Of a stretch of 64,000 nucleotides of DNA, positions 36,080 through 45,400 are shown piece by piece. Location of the stretch: NCBI RefSeq assembly GCF_018860825.1, contig NZ_JAHKPZ010000012.1, forward strand, positions 434,001 through 498,000, read 5' to 3'. The stretch comes from Lacinutrix sp. C3R15. GTDB lineage: Bacteria > Bacteroidota > Bacteroidia > Flavobacteriales > Flavobacteriaceae. A program made the position numbers and the translations under genes. The notes below the pieces were generated by a model. That model was not told the DNA's origin and searched no databases. It saw only the letters and a list, made by a program, of their open reading frames with translations. Numbering within the stretch: the first letter of the stretch is position 1; the number at the start of each line of letters is the position of its first letter.

Positions 36080-37888
36080 ATGGAAACAACTGAAAAAGAT
36101 ATCCTACGTGGAGGTCAATTCTTAGTAAAAGAAACAAAATGTGAAGACGTGTTTACTCCTGAAGATTTTTCAGAAGAACAAACCATGATGAAAGACGCTG
36201 TAATGGAGTTCAACGAACGTGAAATCATTGCACATAAACCTAGATTTGAAGCTAAAGATTATGCATTAACAGAAGAAGTGATGCGTAAAGCTGGTGAATT
36301 AGGATTTTTAGGGGTTGCAGTTCCTGAAGCTTATGATGGTTTAGGAATGGGATTTGTTTCTACTGTTTTAACTTGTGATTATATTTCTTCTGGTACTGGT
36401 TCTTTCAGTACTGCTTTTGGTGCGCATACAGGTATTGGTACTATGCCAATTACACTTTATGGTACAGAAGAACAAAAAAAGAAATACGTTCCTAAATTAG
36501 CTACTGGTGAGTGGTTTGGAGCCTACTGTTTAACAGAACCAGGTGCTGGATCAGATGCTAATTCTGGTAAAACTACTGCAGAACTTTCTGCTGATGGTAA
36601 ATCTTATAAAATTAACGGACAAAAAATGTGGATCTCTAATGCAGGTTTCTGTAGTTTGATGATTGTTTTTGCTCGTATTGAAAACGATAAAAATATTACA
36701 GGTTTTATTGTTGAGTATGATTCTAAAAACCCTAACGGAATTACTTTAGGTGAAGAAGAACACAAATTAGGTATTAGAGCAAGTTCTACGCGTCAAGTAT
36801 TTTTTAATGACACTGTTGTTCCTGTTGAAAATATGTTAGCTGGTCGTGGTGAAGGTTTTAAAATTGCAATGAATGCACTTAATGTTGGTCGTATTAAACT
36901 AGCTGCTGCCTGTTTAGATTCACAACGTAGAATTTTAACCACTGCTGTTACTTATGCTAATGAGCGTAAACAATTTAAAACACCTATTGCAGATTTTGGT
37001 GCTATTAAAACAAAATTAGCAGAAATGGCTGCTAGCGCATATGCTGGAGAATCTGCTACTTATAGAGCTGCTAAAAATATTGAAGATAGAATTGCTTTAA
37101 GAGTAGCAAGTGGTAACTCTCATCAAGAAGCGGAGCTTAAAGGGGTTGAAGAATATGCTATAGAATGTTCTATCTTAAAAGTTGCTGTGTCTGAAGATGT
37201 ACAAAACTGTGCTGATGAAGGTATACAAATTTTTGGAGGAATGGGATTCTCTGAAGAAACACCAATGGAAGCCGCTTGGAGAGATGCAAGAATTGCTCGT
37301 ATTTACGAAGGTACTAACGAAATCAATAGAATGCTAACCGTTGGTATGCTTGTTAAAAAAGCAATGAAAGGTCATGTAGATTTATTAGGTCCTGCACAAA
37401 AAGTTCAAGAAGAACTAATGGGTATTCCTTCTTTTGATACGCCTGATTATTCTGAATTATTTTCAGAAGAAAAAGAAATGATCAAGAAATTGAAAAAAGC
37501 ATTTTTAATGGTTGCTGGTGGTGCTGTTCAAAAATACGGACAAAACCTTGAAGATCACCAACAATTACTAATTGCTGCTGCAGATATTTTAATTGAAATA
37601 TACATGGCAGAATCTGCAATTTTAAGAACAGAAAAGAATGTAAAACGCACTAGTGAAAAAGAGCAATCTGCTCAAATTGCTATGGCTAAATTATATTTAT
37701 ATCATGCAGTAGATATTGTTGAAGAAAAAGGTAAAGAAAGTATTATTTCTTTTGCTGAAGGTGATGAACAACGCATGATGTTAATGGGGCTTAAGCGTTT
37801 TACAAAATATGCAAACTATCCAGACATTGTAGATTTACGTATCGAGATTGCCGAAAAAGTGAAAGCAGAAAATAAATACTGCTTCTAG
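36080..37888 (+). CDS. fadE: Acyl-CoA dehydrogenase
   Basis: A 602-residue FAD enzyme for the first oxidation step of beta-oxidation. The three-domain acyl-CoA dehydrogenase core is followed by an extra C-terminal helical domain of about 170 residues, as in Bacillus FadE and very-long-chain enzymes. Motifs include YCLTEPGAGSDANSGKT, MWISNAGF and the catalytic glutamate in ARIYEGTNEINRM. Electrons would pass to ETF. The last 66 bases, encoding DIVDLRIEIAEKVKAENKYCF and the stop, recur in degenerate form at 46453-46518, beyond the downstream sensory module. A strong terminator follows. Confidence 0.95.
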   Translation: METTEKDILRGGQFLVKETKCEDVFTPEDFSEEQTMMKDAVMEFNEREIIAHKPRFEAKDYALTEEVMRKAGELGFLGVAVPEAYDGLGMGFVSTVLTCDYISSGTGSFSTAFGAHTGIGTMPITLYGTEEQKKKYVPKLATGEWFGAYCLTEPGAGSDANSGKTTAELSADGKSYKINGQKMWISNAGFCSLMIVFARIENDKNITGFIVEYDSKNPNGITLGEEEHKLGIRASSTRQVFFNDTVVPVENMLAGRGEGFKIAMNALNVGRIKLAAACLDSQRRILTTAVTYANERKQFKTPIADFGAIKTKLAEMAASAYAGESATYRAAKNIEDRIALRVASGNSHQEAELKGVEEYAIECSILKVAVSEDVQNCADEGIQIFGGMGFSEETPMEAAWRDARIARIYEGTNEINRMLTVGMLVKKAMKGHVDLLGPAQKVQEELMGIPSFDTPDYSELFSEEKEMIKKLKKAFLMVAGGAVQKYGQNLEDHQQLLIAAADILIEIYMAESAILRTEKNVKRTSEKEQSAQIAMAKLYLYHAVDIVEEKGKESIISFAEGDEQRMMLMGLKRFTKYANYPDIVDLRIEIAEKVKAENKYCF

Positions 37889-38235
37889 TACGTTTTAAGT
37901 ATAATTAGTTAAAGGCCAGTTCATTAATCTGAACTGGCTTTTTTTTTTGCTTTAAAATTATATTAGATTGCTGTTTAGTTTATCAAGTTCAACTTAAATA
38001 AAGCCCCTTTACAAAAACCTTTCATGGTAACACCCTTGCATTAATTAAATCCAAATACACTTACTCTCCCCTCTTTTTAAAAACCTCTATAAATAAAGAA
38101 TATTATATAAAAATAAAAAGTGAATTGTATTTTTTTGAAAATACTTACAAATTTTCACTAAATTTAACAATCACCTCACCCTGAATTGATTAATAGCATT
38201 TTAAACCTTAACTAATATGTATTATTCAACTATAG
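37889..38235. other. 347-base intergenic region before the sensory module
   Basis: Holds the fadE terminator, then AT-rich spacer. At its downstream end TTTG (38134-38137) and TAAATTTA (38159-38166), 21 bases apart, could be a weak promoter for the FIST gene. No coding sequence or RNA is evident. Confidence 0.45.
37911..37948 (+). terminator. Terminator of the fad operon
   Basis: Stem GCCAGTTC/GAACTGGC with an eight-base loop and a run of ten T. Confidence 0.9.
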
Positions 38236-39330
38236 ATGAAATCAAAATCAATAAAAGGGCATTCCTCTTCTGAGATAAAAACAGCTTTAACAAATAGTAT
38301 GTCTGATGGTTTTAAACCAACCTTGGCCATAGTATTTTGTTCTATTAATCAAGACATACAGGCTATTTCAAAAATACTTGACAATGAAAACATAGTCATT
38401 TTTGGGAGTTCAACCAATGGTGAATTCATTGATGAGGAAACCGAAAAAGGTTCTGCTGCAATACTCCTTTTAGATTTAAACCCAGATTATTTTCAAATTT
38501 ATTTTGAAGATTACACCAATAATGACCACAAAAACGTGGCTATGAAAATTGCTAAAAAAGCAAAAGAAAAATTTAAAAACCCAGCTTTTCTTGTTTGTAA
38601 TAGTAATCCTGAAACCGATGGTGAAGCAATTTTAAAAGGTTTAGAAGATGGCATTGGCAACCATATAAACGCTTTTGGTGGCGGAGCTGGTGATGATTAT
38701 GCTTTTACAGAAACCTTTGTTTTTACCAATAAAACCATAAGTAACAATGGTATAGCAGGTATAGCTTTAAATGAAGAAAAAGTAACACTAAAAGGCATTG
38801 CAACATGCGGATGGAAAGCTGTTGGAACAGAAAAAACCATAACCAAAAGTAAAGGCAATCATATTTATACTATAGATAATATTCCTGCATTAGATATAAC
38901 CGTAAAGTATGGAGGACTTCAAAATATTTCACCAGATAATAAAGATGTCTTATTAGAACTCGCAGCAAATTTTCCGTTACAACTACAAAGAAGCAAAGGA
39001 GATCCAGTGATGCGTACTGCAATGTTAGCTAATCGTGAAGACCGTTCTCTTATTTGTGCTGGAAACGTACCACAAGGATCTAAAATTAAATTTTCATTAC
39101 CACCAGACTTTGATGCCATTGAAACTGTAGTTGAAGAATGTAATCCATTAAAAGTAGAACAACAACAAAATGCCGATGCACTAATCATGTTTTCATGCAT
39201 TAGCAGACATTTATCCTTTGGCATCTTGATGGATGAAGAAATTAGTCAGGTACAAGACGTTTGGAAAGCTCCAATGGTAGGTTTTTTTACCTATGGGGAA
39301 TTCGGAAAATCAAAAACAGGAAAAACATGA
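38236..39330 (+). CDS. FIST-domain sensory protein
   Basis: A 364-residue soluble protein made of FIST_N (about residues 25-215) and FIST_C (about 225-350). Typical segments are IVFGSSTNGEFIDEE near residue 55, NAFGGGAGDD near 148 and FSCISRHLSFG near 320. FIST domains were described as extracytoplasmic or intracellular sensors, probably of small ligands such as amino acids, usually joined to or next to signalling domains. It has no signal peptide or membrane helix, so it works in the cytoplasm. The following kinase lacks any sensor domain, so the FIST protein is its likely input partner. It begins the six-gene module. Confidence 0.85.
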   Translation: MKSKSIKGHSSSEIKTALTNSMSDGFKPTLAIVFCSINQDIQAISKILDNENIVIFGSSTNGEFIDEETEKGSAAILLLDLNPDYFQIYFEDYTNNDHKNVAMKIAKKAKEKFKNPAFLVCNSNPETDGEAILKGLEDGIGNHINAFGGGAGDDYAFTETFVFTNKTISNNGIAGIALNEEKVTLKGIATCGWKAVGTEKTITKSKGNHIYTIDNIPALDITVKYGGLQNISPDNKDVLLELAANFPLQLQRSKGDPVMRTAMLANREDRSLICAGNVPQGSKIKFSLPPDFDAIETVVEECNPLKVEQQQNADALIMFSCISRHLSFGILMDEEISQVQDVWKAPMVGFFTYGEFGKSKTGKT

Positions 39331-39375
39331 GTTTCATAATAACACCTGCTGTATTGTGGCTTTAAAAGAAAAATA

Positions 39376-40431
39376 ATGAATCAACACCTACAACATATTC
39401 AAGAATTTATTGAAAGTGCAAACCATCTTTCAGAAGCGGAAAAAACAGCTGTATTAAAATCTATAAAAAGTGCTGATAAAGATTTACTCATTTCAGATTT
39501 TAAACTAGAACGTACAGAAAAAGTAAAACGTACAACAGCTATCTTATTAGAGGAAACGATTGAAGAACTAGAACACAAACAAAAAGCTATTGAAGATTCT
39601 AATACGGCATTACAAAAATCTTTACAAGAATTAAAAGCCACGCAATCGCAATTAATTCAATCGGAAAAAATGGCAAGTTTAGGGGAACTCACTGCTGGTA
39701 TTGCACACGAAATTCAAAACCCGCTAAACTTTGTCAATAATTTTTCTGAAGTCAGTAAAGAACTTTTAGATGAAATGTTGGAAGAACTAGAAAATGGAGA
39801 TATGGATGAAGTGAAAGCCATTATGACCGACGTTATTCAGAATCTTGAAAAAATAAACCATCATGGTAAACGTGCCGATGGTATTGTAAAAGGAATGTTG
39901 CAGCATAGTAGAGCTAGTGATAACAAAAAAGAACCAACAGATATTAATGCCTTAGCTGATGAATATTTGAAGTTAGCTTATCATGGTTTACGTGCCAAAG
40001 ACAAATCGTTTAATGCACAATTAAAAACCGATTATGATGACACTATTAAAACAATTGAAGTTATTCCTCAAGATATTGGTCGTGTAATACTTAACCTTTT
40101 CACAAATGCTTTTTATGCAGTTGACGAGAAGAAAAAAATTTCGGATTTAAAAGAATACAAACCTACAGTAACCGTAAAAAGTAAAAAAACAAAAGATAAA
40201 GTTGTGATAATGGTAAAGGATAACGGAAATGGTATACCACAACCTATTATAGATAAGATTTTTCAGCCATTTTTTACTACCAAACCTACAGGAAAAGGTA
40301 CAGGTTTGGGCTTATCTATGAGTTACGATATTATTAAAGAACATGATGGAGAATTAAAAGTAGAAACTAAAGAAGGAGAAGGTACAACTTTTACTATTCT
40401 ACTACCAATAACAAAAAATAAGCTAGCATAA
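39376..40431 (+). CDS. Soluble histidine kinase without a sensor domain
   Basis: A 351-residue cytoplasmic kinase. Residues about 45-100 form a coiled coil; the phosphoacceptor is His111 in GIAHEIQNPLNFVNNFSEV. The HATPase_c domain has the N box NLFTNAFYAV, G1 VKDNGNGIP, F box PFFTTKPTGKG and G2 GTGLGLSMSYD. No membrane helix or PAS/GAF domain is present, so input must come from a partner, most likely the FIST protein 45 bases upstream. The same core recurs in the two kinases that follow. The phosphotransfer target may be the receiver encoded at 45026 or the receiver-cyclase at 45400. Confidence 0.9.
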   Translation: MNQHLQHIQEFIESANHLSEAEKTAVLKSIKSADKDLLISDFKLERTEKVKRTTAILLEETIEELEHKQKAIEDSNTALQKSLQELKATQSQLIQSEKMASLGELTAGIAHEIQNPLNFVNNFSEVSKELLDEMLEELENGDMDEVKAIMTDVIQNLEKINHHGKRADGIVKGMLQHSRASDNKKEPTDINALADEYLKLAYHGLRAKDKSFNAQLKTDYDDTIKTIEVIPQDIGRVILNLFTNAFYAVDEKKKISDLKEYKPTVTVKSKKTKDKVVIMVKDNGNGIPQPIIDKIFQPFFTTKPTGKGTGLGLSMSYDIIKEHDGELKVETKEGEGTTFTILLPITKNKLA

Positions 40432-40435
40432 TAAA

Positions 40436-42619
40436 ATGATAAAGAAACAATACCATATTAAATTAATTTATACTTGCAGCTTACAAAACTACTGTTGCCT
40501 GATAATGTTATTGTTTCTAGGTTTTAATAGCTTTTCACAAACTAGTATAACAGAAAACAAAATACACACTAAGGATTTGGTTGCTTCCATTTCAAAACAA
40601 CTACAATTACCTATAACCGACTCTATAGCATTTACTAAAAATATGTTTAAGGCTGTACTACTTTCAAAACAAGCTAATGACAAAACAAAACTAATAAAAT
40701 CCTATCATAATCTTGCCAAATGGCATGAAGGCAATACCACTTTAGATTCTACTATATATTATTTAGAACACGCAGAAAAAGTTTCTAAAGACTCCAAACT
40801 ATCTATTCTTGAAGCAGAAACCTATTTAAAAAAAGAAAACGCTTACAAACAAAGAGGAGACTATGACAAAGCCATGACTGAAGATTTTAAAGCCATTGAA
40901 TTATTCGAAAAAATGAATAACCAACATGGTATAGCTAAAAGCTACACAAGGTTATGCGACCTTTTGTACTACCAAGAGAAATACCTGGAAGGAGCTGAAT
41001 ATTGTCAAAAAGCCATAGATATACAAAAGGAACTTAATACGCCTATTGAATTAGCTAAAAGCTATAGATATAAAGCAGATAATCTTTTAATTCTAGAGAG
41101 ATATGATGAAGCCTTAAGTACCATAAATAAAGCAATAACCATATTAAGCAAAACAGATAATAACACACCTGATTTAGGCAGAAATTATAATACACGAGGA
41201 AATATATACAAATTTATGCAACGTTATGACGATGCTATTGCTGAATATAAAAAATGCTATAAAATAGCTAAAGACCATAATATTATAAGAGGGATAATAC
41301 CTGCTTTAGGAAATATTGGCCATGTTTATAGACTGCAGGAAAAACATAAAGAAGCATTAGCTTATACATTAGAAGCTATTGATTTGATGAAAAAAAGTGG
41401 AAACACTCAAAACCTCAGAGAAAATTATATGCATGCTTCTGATTCTTATGAAGCATTAGAAGAATATAAAAAAGCATTAGAGTACAATCACCTTTATTCT
41501 GACGCTAGATTTCAAGAGTTACAACAAATTATAAAACAGTTAGAATCTGAACTTCAAATAAAATACGAATCTGCTAAAAAAGATGAAACCATTGAAGAAC
41601 AAGATGCAACTATAAATCGCCAGCAAAAAATTCAACTATTGTACATAGGTATTGCGCTATTATTAGGTGTAATTCTTTTTGGTATGTTTTTTACCATGAG
41701 AAATATTAGAAAGAAACGAAAAGCTCTCGCAAGCCTAAACAGCGAATTAGCTAAAAATCAAGAAGCATTAGAAAATTCTAATACCAAATTAAAACAGTCT
41801 TTAGAAGATTTAAAAGCCACACAAGCACAACTTATCCAGTCAGAAAAAATGGCATCTTTAGGAGAATTAACAGCTGGTATTGCTCATGAAATTCAAAACC
41901 CGTTAAACTTTGTCAATAATTTTTCGGAAGTAAATTCAGAATTAATTGATGAAATGCAAGAAGAGTTAGATAAAGGTGACATAGAAGAAGTTAAAGCTAT
42001 TTCAAACGATATTAAGCTAAACCTTGAAAAAATAAATCATCATGGCAAACGTGCAGATGGTATTGTAAAAGGAATGTTACTACATAGCAGAAATAACTCT
42101 GGTGAAAAAGAACAAGTAGACCTTAATAAACTTGCAGATGAATACTTAAGATTAGCCTATCATGGTTTGCGAGCAAAAGACAAAAGTTTTAATGCAACAT
42201 TAAATACTGATTTTGATCCTAATCTTGGCAAAATAACCGTTGTTAGTCAAGATATTGGTAGAGTTATTCTCAATTTATTTACCAATGCCTTTTATGCTGT
42301 AAACGAAAAACAATTAAAAACCACATCGCAAGATAACTACAAACCAACGGTTTCTGTTGCCACGCTAAGAAATAAGGATACTATAATAATTACTATAAAA
42401 GATAATGGTGATGGTATTCCAAAAAATATTATAGACAAAATATTCCAACCTTTTTTCACTACAAAACCAACAGGAAAAGGTACAGGATTAGGATTGAGCA
42501 TGAGTTACGATATCGTTACCAAAGGGCATGGTGGAGAATTGAAGATGGAAACAAAACAAGGCATTGGTACAACATTTAGTATTGTATTACCAATACCAAA
42601 TAGTAAAAAAACAGATTGA
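40436..42619 (+). CDS. TPR-repeat sensor histidine kinase
   Basis: A 727-residue membrane kinase. A hydrophobic segment (about residues 17-35) exports the N-terminal half. About six tetratricopeptide repeats follow to residue 375 (e.g. AKSYRYKADNLLILERYDEA, RNYNTRGNIYKFMQRYDDA). A membrane helix lies at about 402-424, then a coiled coil and the kinase core with His484 in GIAHEIQNP. ATPase motifs are complete, including KDNGDGIP and GTGLGLSMSYD. The gene starts four bases after the first kinase. TPRs outside the cell membrane probably bind a protein or peptide; the ligand is unknown. Confidence 0.9.
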   Translation: MIKKQYHIKLIYTCSLQNYCCLIMLLFLGFNSFSQTSITENKIHTKDLVASISKQLQLPITDSIAFTKNMFKAVLLSKQANDKTKLIKSYHNLAKWHEGNTTLDSTIYYLEHAEKVSKDSKLSILEAETYLKKENAYKQRGDYDKAMTEDFKAIELFEKMNNQHGIAKSYTRLCDLLYYQEKYLEGAEYCQKAIDIQKELNTPIELAKSYRYKADNLLILERYDEALSTINKAITILSKTDNNTPDLGRNYNTRGNIYKFMQRYDDAIAEYKKCYKIAKDHNIIRGIIPALGNIGHVYRLQEKHKEALAYTLEAIDLMKKSGNTQNLRENYMHASDSYEALEEYKKALEYNHLYSDARFQELQQIIKQLESELQIKYESAKKDETIEEQDATINRQQKIQLLYIGIALLLGVILFGMFFTMRNIRKKRKALASLNSELAKNQEALENSNTKLKQSLEDLKATQAQLIQSEKMASLGELTAGIAHEIQNPLNFVNNFSEVNSELIDEMQEELDKGDIEEVKAISNDIKLNLEKINHHGKRADGIVKGMLLHSRNNSGEKEQVDLNKLADEYLRLAYHGLRAKDKSFNATLNTDFDPNLGKITVVSQDIGRVILNLFTNAFYAVNEKQLKTTSQDNYKPTVSVATLRNKDTIIITIKDNGDGIPKNIIDKIFQPFFTTKPTGKGTGLGLSMSYDIVTKGHGGELKMETKQGIGTTFSIVLPIPNSKKTD

Positions 42620-42620
42620 T

Positions 42621-45029
42621 ATGATAAAAAAAAGGATACTATTTATTTTTGTTTTTGTTTTAACTGTCTGTGGTTATGCACAAGAGTTGAATAGTACAAC
42701 TACGCAAAATATTGAAATATTACAACAGCAATTAAAAAATGCAAAACAAGACACAGTTAAAATAAGAATACTAAACAACCTATCCTCTGCTTATGCTTTA
42801 AAATCTAAATATGAAGACGCCGAAGAGACTTCAAAAAAAGCGTTACTTCTTGCTAATAAACTACTAAGTAATCCTGAAATAAAAAATAACACGGCCTTTA
42901 TCTTTAAATGCAAAACGCTTAAGGCTAAAGCTCTAAATAATTTTGGTGCTGCCACATTTTTTAAAAAGTCTAATGCCGCTTTAGACTCACTTCAAACGGC
43001 TTTAAAAATATATAAAGAAATTAATAACAAAGCAGGAGTTGCTAATACTTTTTCAATAATTGCAGAGGTATATTCTACAAAAGGAGATCTAGTTAAATCT
43101 TTAAATAATTATAAAAAAAGTATTGCCCTTCTTGAAGAAATTAATGATGAATCACAATTGGGTATGATTTTGTATAACAAAGGACTCATTCATAGATACA
43201 TGCTTAACTATGGAGACGCTATGGAAAGCAATATTAAGGCCCTTCAATTAGGCAAAAAACTAAAGGACACTACCCTAATTACACAAACACTGCTTGGTAA
43301 TGGTTTTAATTATATGTTGGTAGGTCAGTTTGAAGAAGCCATAGAGAACCAAGAAAAAGCCTTAAAGATATTTGTACAACAAAAAGACTCTATAGGCATA
43401 GCAACAACATATAATGATATGGGAGTTACAGATCTGTTTGCAAACAAACTAGACGATGCCTTAATAAACCATACTTTAGCATTAGACATACGTAAAAAAA
43501 TAGGGGACGCAACAGATATCTGCATTTCGTACACCTATATATCAAACACTTTAGAAAAACTAGGCAATTATCCTGAGGCACTACAAAATAGTAAAGAAGC
43601 ATTAAAATATGCAAAATTAAATAACGACGTTCGTTATATGCACGGCGTTTATAGAGACATTGGTTATATAAATATAAAATTAAATGATTTTGAAAACGCA
43701 CTCAAAAACTTTAATTTGGCATTAGAACTTGGTAAAAAAATAGAGAATAAAAATTATCAGGCAATTTCTTATTTAGGTTTAGGTAAGGTTTTACTTAAAA
43801 AAGGAAAAACCAAGGAGGGCATTCTTCAATTAAACAAAGCTATAGCTGTTACAGACTCCACCGATTATCAAACACTAAATAAAGCATATGAAGAATTAAC
43901 ACAAGCTTATGCTAAAATAAACGACTACAAAAACGCATATAACAGTCAATTAAAATTTGAATTAATAAAAGACGCTGTTCATACTGCAGAAAAAACCGAA
44001 AAAATAACGAACCTTACCCAAAGTCTAATTTTTGAAAACAAACGCGCACTACAAAAAGCAAGTCAAGACAAACAACTCTCCCTTCAAAAAGCAGAAATAA
44101 AAAGACAGAAACTTGTTAGAAATATTACAGTTGGTGTTTTAGTATTGACTGTTGTTTTTGCTTTTATGTTTTTCTTAAGGTTTACCGAAAAAAGAAAACT
44201 AAATATCGCGCTTCAAACTTCTATAGACGAATTAAAGACTACACAAAAGCAGTTAATTCAGTCTGAAAAAATGGCATCCTTAGGAGAACTTACAGCTGGT
44301 ATTGCACACGAGATACAAAATCCACTAAACTTTGTAAATAATTTTTCTGAAGTAAGTACAGAGTTAATTGAAGAAATGCATCAAGAATTAGATAAAGGTG
44401 ATTTAGAAGAAGTAAAAGCCATTTCTAACGATATAAAACTAAATCTTGAAAAAATAAATCATCATGGCAAACGCGCAGATGATATTGTAAAAGGAATGTT
44501 GCAACATAGTAGAAACAATTCTGGTGAAAAAGAACAAGTAGACCTTAATAAACTTACAGATGAATACTTAAGACTAGCATATCATGGGTTACGAGCAAAA
44601 GACAAAAGTTTCAATGCTATATTACAAACCGATTTTGATCCTAATCTTGGTAAAATAACTGTGGTAAGTCAAGAAATTGGAAGAGTAATACTTAATCTTT
44701 TTACCAATGCATTTTATGCTGTAAATGAAAAGAAAACACATTCAGCATCAAAAAACTACAAACCAACTGTTTCGGTAAAAACACTTAGAACCAACGAAAG
44801 TTTGAAAATTATAATTAAAGACAACGGAAATGGTATTCCAAACAATATTCTAGATAAAATATTTCAGCCCTTTTTTACTACAAAACCCACAGGAAAAGGC
44901 ACTGGTTTAGGCTTATCTATGAGCTATGACATTGTTAAATCTCATGGTGGAACTATAGAAATTAAAACGGAAAATGGATCTTATACAGAATTCACAATAC
45001 TATTACCAATTAAAACCAAAAAAGCATGA
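42621..45029 (+). CDS. TPR-repeat sensor histidine kinase (second)
   Basis: An 802-residue kinase of the same design. Signal segment MIKKRILFIFVFVLTVCGYAQ, then about eight TPRs (residues 55-450), a coiled coil, a membrane helix at about 500-520 (ITVGVLVLTVVFAFMFFL), and the kinase core with His563. The ATPase boxes are intact. The start at 42621 directly follows the previous stop and gives a signal peptide; an earlier ATG (42564) overlaps the previous gene and would spoil it. Its stop overlaps the receiver gene start (ATGA). Its core is highly similar to that of the preceding kinase at DNA level, but the TPR part is different. Confidence 0.9.
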   Translation: MIKKRILFIFVFVLTVCGYAQELNSTTTQNIEILQQQLKNAKQDTVKIRILNNLSSAYALKSKYEDAEETSKKALLLANKLLSNPEIKNNTAFIFKCKTLKAKALNNFGAATFFKKSNAALDSLQTALKIYKEINNKAGVANTFSIIAEVYSTKGDLVKSLNNYKKSIALLEEINDESQLGMILYNKGLIHRYMLNYGDAMESNIKALQLGKKLKDTTLITQTLLGNGFNYMLVGQFEEAIENQEKALKIFVQQKDSIGIATTYNDMGVTDLFANKLDDALINHTLALDIRKKIGDATDICISYTYISNTLEKLGNYPEALQNSKEALKYAKLNNDVRYMHGVYRDIGYINIKLNDFENALKNFNLALELGKKIENKNYQAISYLGLGKVLLKKGKTKEGILQLNKAIAVTDSTDYQTLNKAYEELTQAYAKINDYKNAYNSQLKFELIKDAVHTAEKTEKITNLTQSLIFENKRALQKASQDKQLSLQKAEIKRQKLVRNITVGVLVLTVVFAFMFFLRFTEKRKLNIALQTSIDELKTTQKQLIQSEKMASLGELTAGIAHEIQNPLNFVNNFSEVSTELIEEMHQELDKGDLEEVKAISNDIKLNLEKINHHGKRADDIVKGMLQHSRNNSGEKEQVDLNKLTDEYLRLAYHGLRAKDKSFNAILQTDFDPNLGKITVVSQEIGRVILNLFTNAFYAVNEKKTHSASKNYKPTVSVKTLRTNESLKIIIKDNGNGIPNNILDKIFQPFFTTKPTGKGTGLGLSMSYDIVKSHGGTIEIKTENGSYTEFTILLPIKTKKA

Positions 45030-45400
45030 AAATATTAGTTGTAGATGATGAAAGAGATGTTCAAATTCTTTTTCAACAGCGTTTTAGAAAAGAAATTAGA
45101 AAAAAAGAACTCCAATTTGTGTTTGCTTTTTCTGGCGAAGAAGCACTAGAAGCACTCCGTAATTTAGATCATGAAGCAGTTTTAATACTTTCAGATATCA
45201 ACATGCCAGGAATGAGTGGGCTTCAACTTTTAGAAATAATAAAGAAAGATTTTGTTGCTCCACCTCCTATTGTAATGATGGTGACAGCTTATGGCGATGA
45301 TGAAAACTACAACACAGCGATGCAATTGGGTGCTGATGATTTTTTAACAAAACCAGTAGATTTTAAATTATTAAAAGAAAAATTAATACAACAAACATAA
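45026..45400 (+). CDS. Stand-alone response regulator receiver
   Basis: A 124-residue CheY-like protein. Acidic pocket Asp7-Asp8, phosphoacceptor Asp57 in LSDINMPGMSG, Thr87 and Lys109 (LTKPVD) are all present. No output domain exists, so it either shuttles phosphate or acts by binding a partner. It overlaps the kinase gene by four bases and the receiver-cyclase gene by one base, so all three are tightly coupled. Residues 16-30 (FQQRFRKEIRKKELQF) closely match the same part of the next protein, showing that the two receivers are duplicates. Confidence 0.93.
   Translation: MKILVVDDERDVQILFQQRFRKEIRKKELQFVFAFSGEEALEALRNLDHEAVLILSDINMPGMSGLQLLEIIKKDFVAPPPIVMMVTAYGDDENYNTAMQLGADDFLTKPVDFKLLKEKLIQQT

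Noticed and set aside
38217-38273. ATG just before the FIST gene start, in another frame
   Set aside because: It yields an 18-residue ORF that stops inside the FIST gene; the FIST frame itself is clear.
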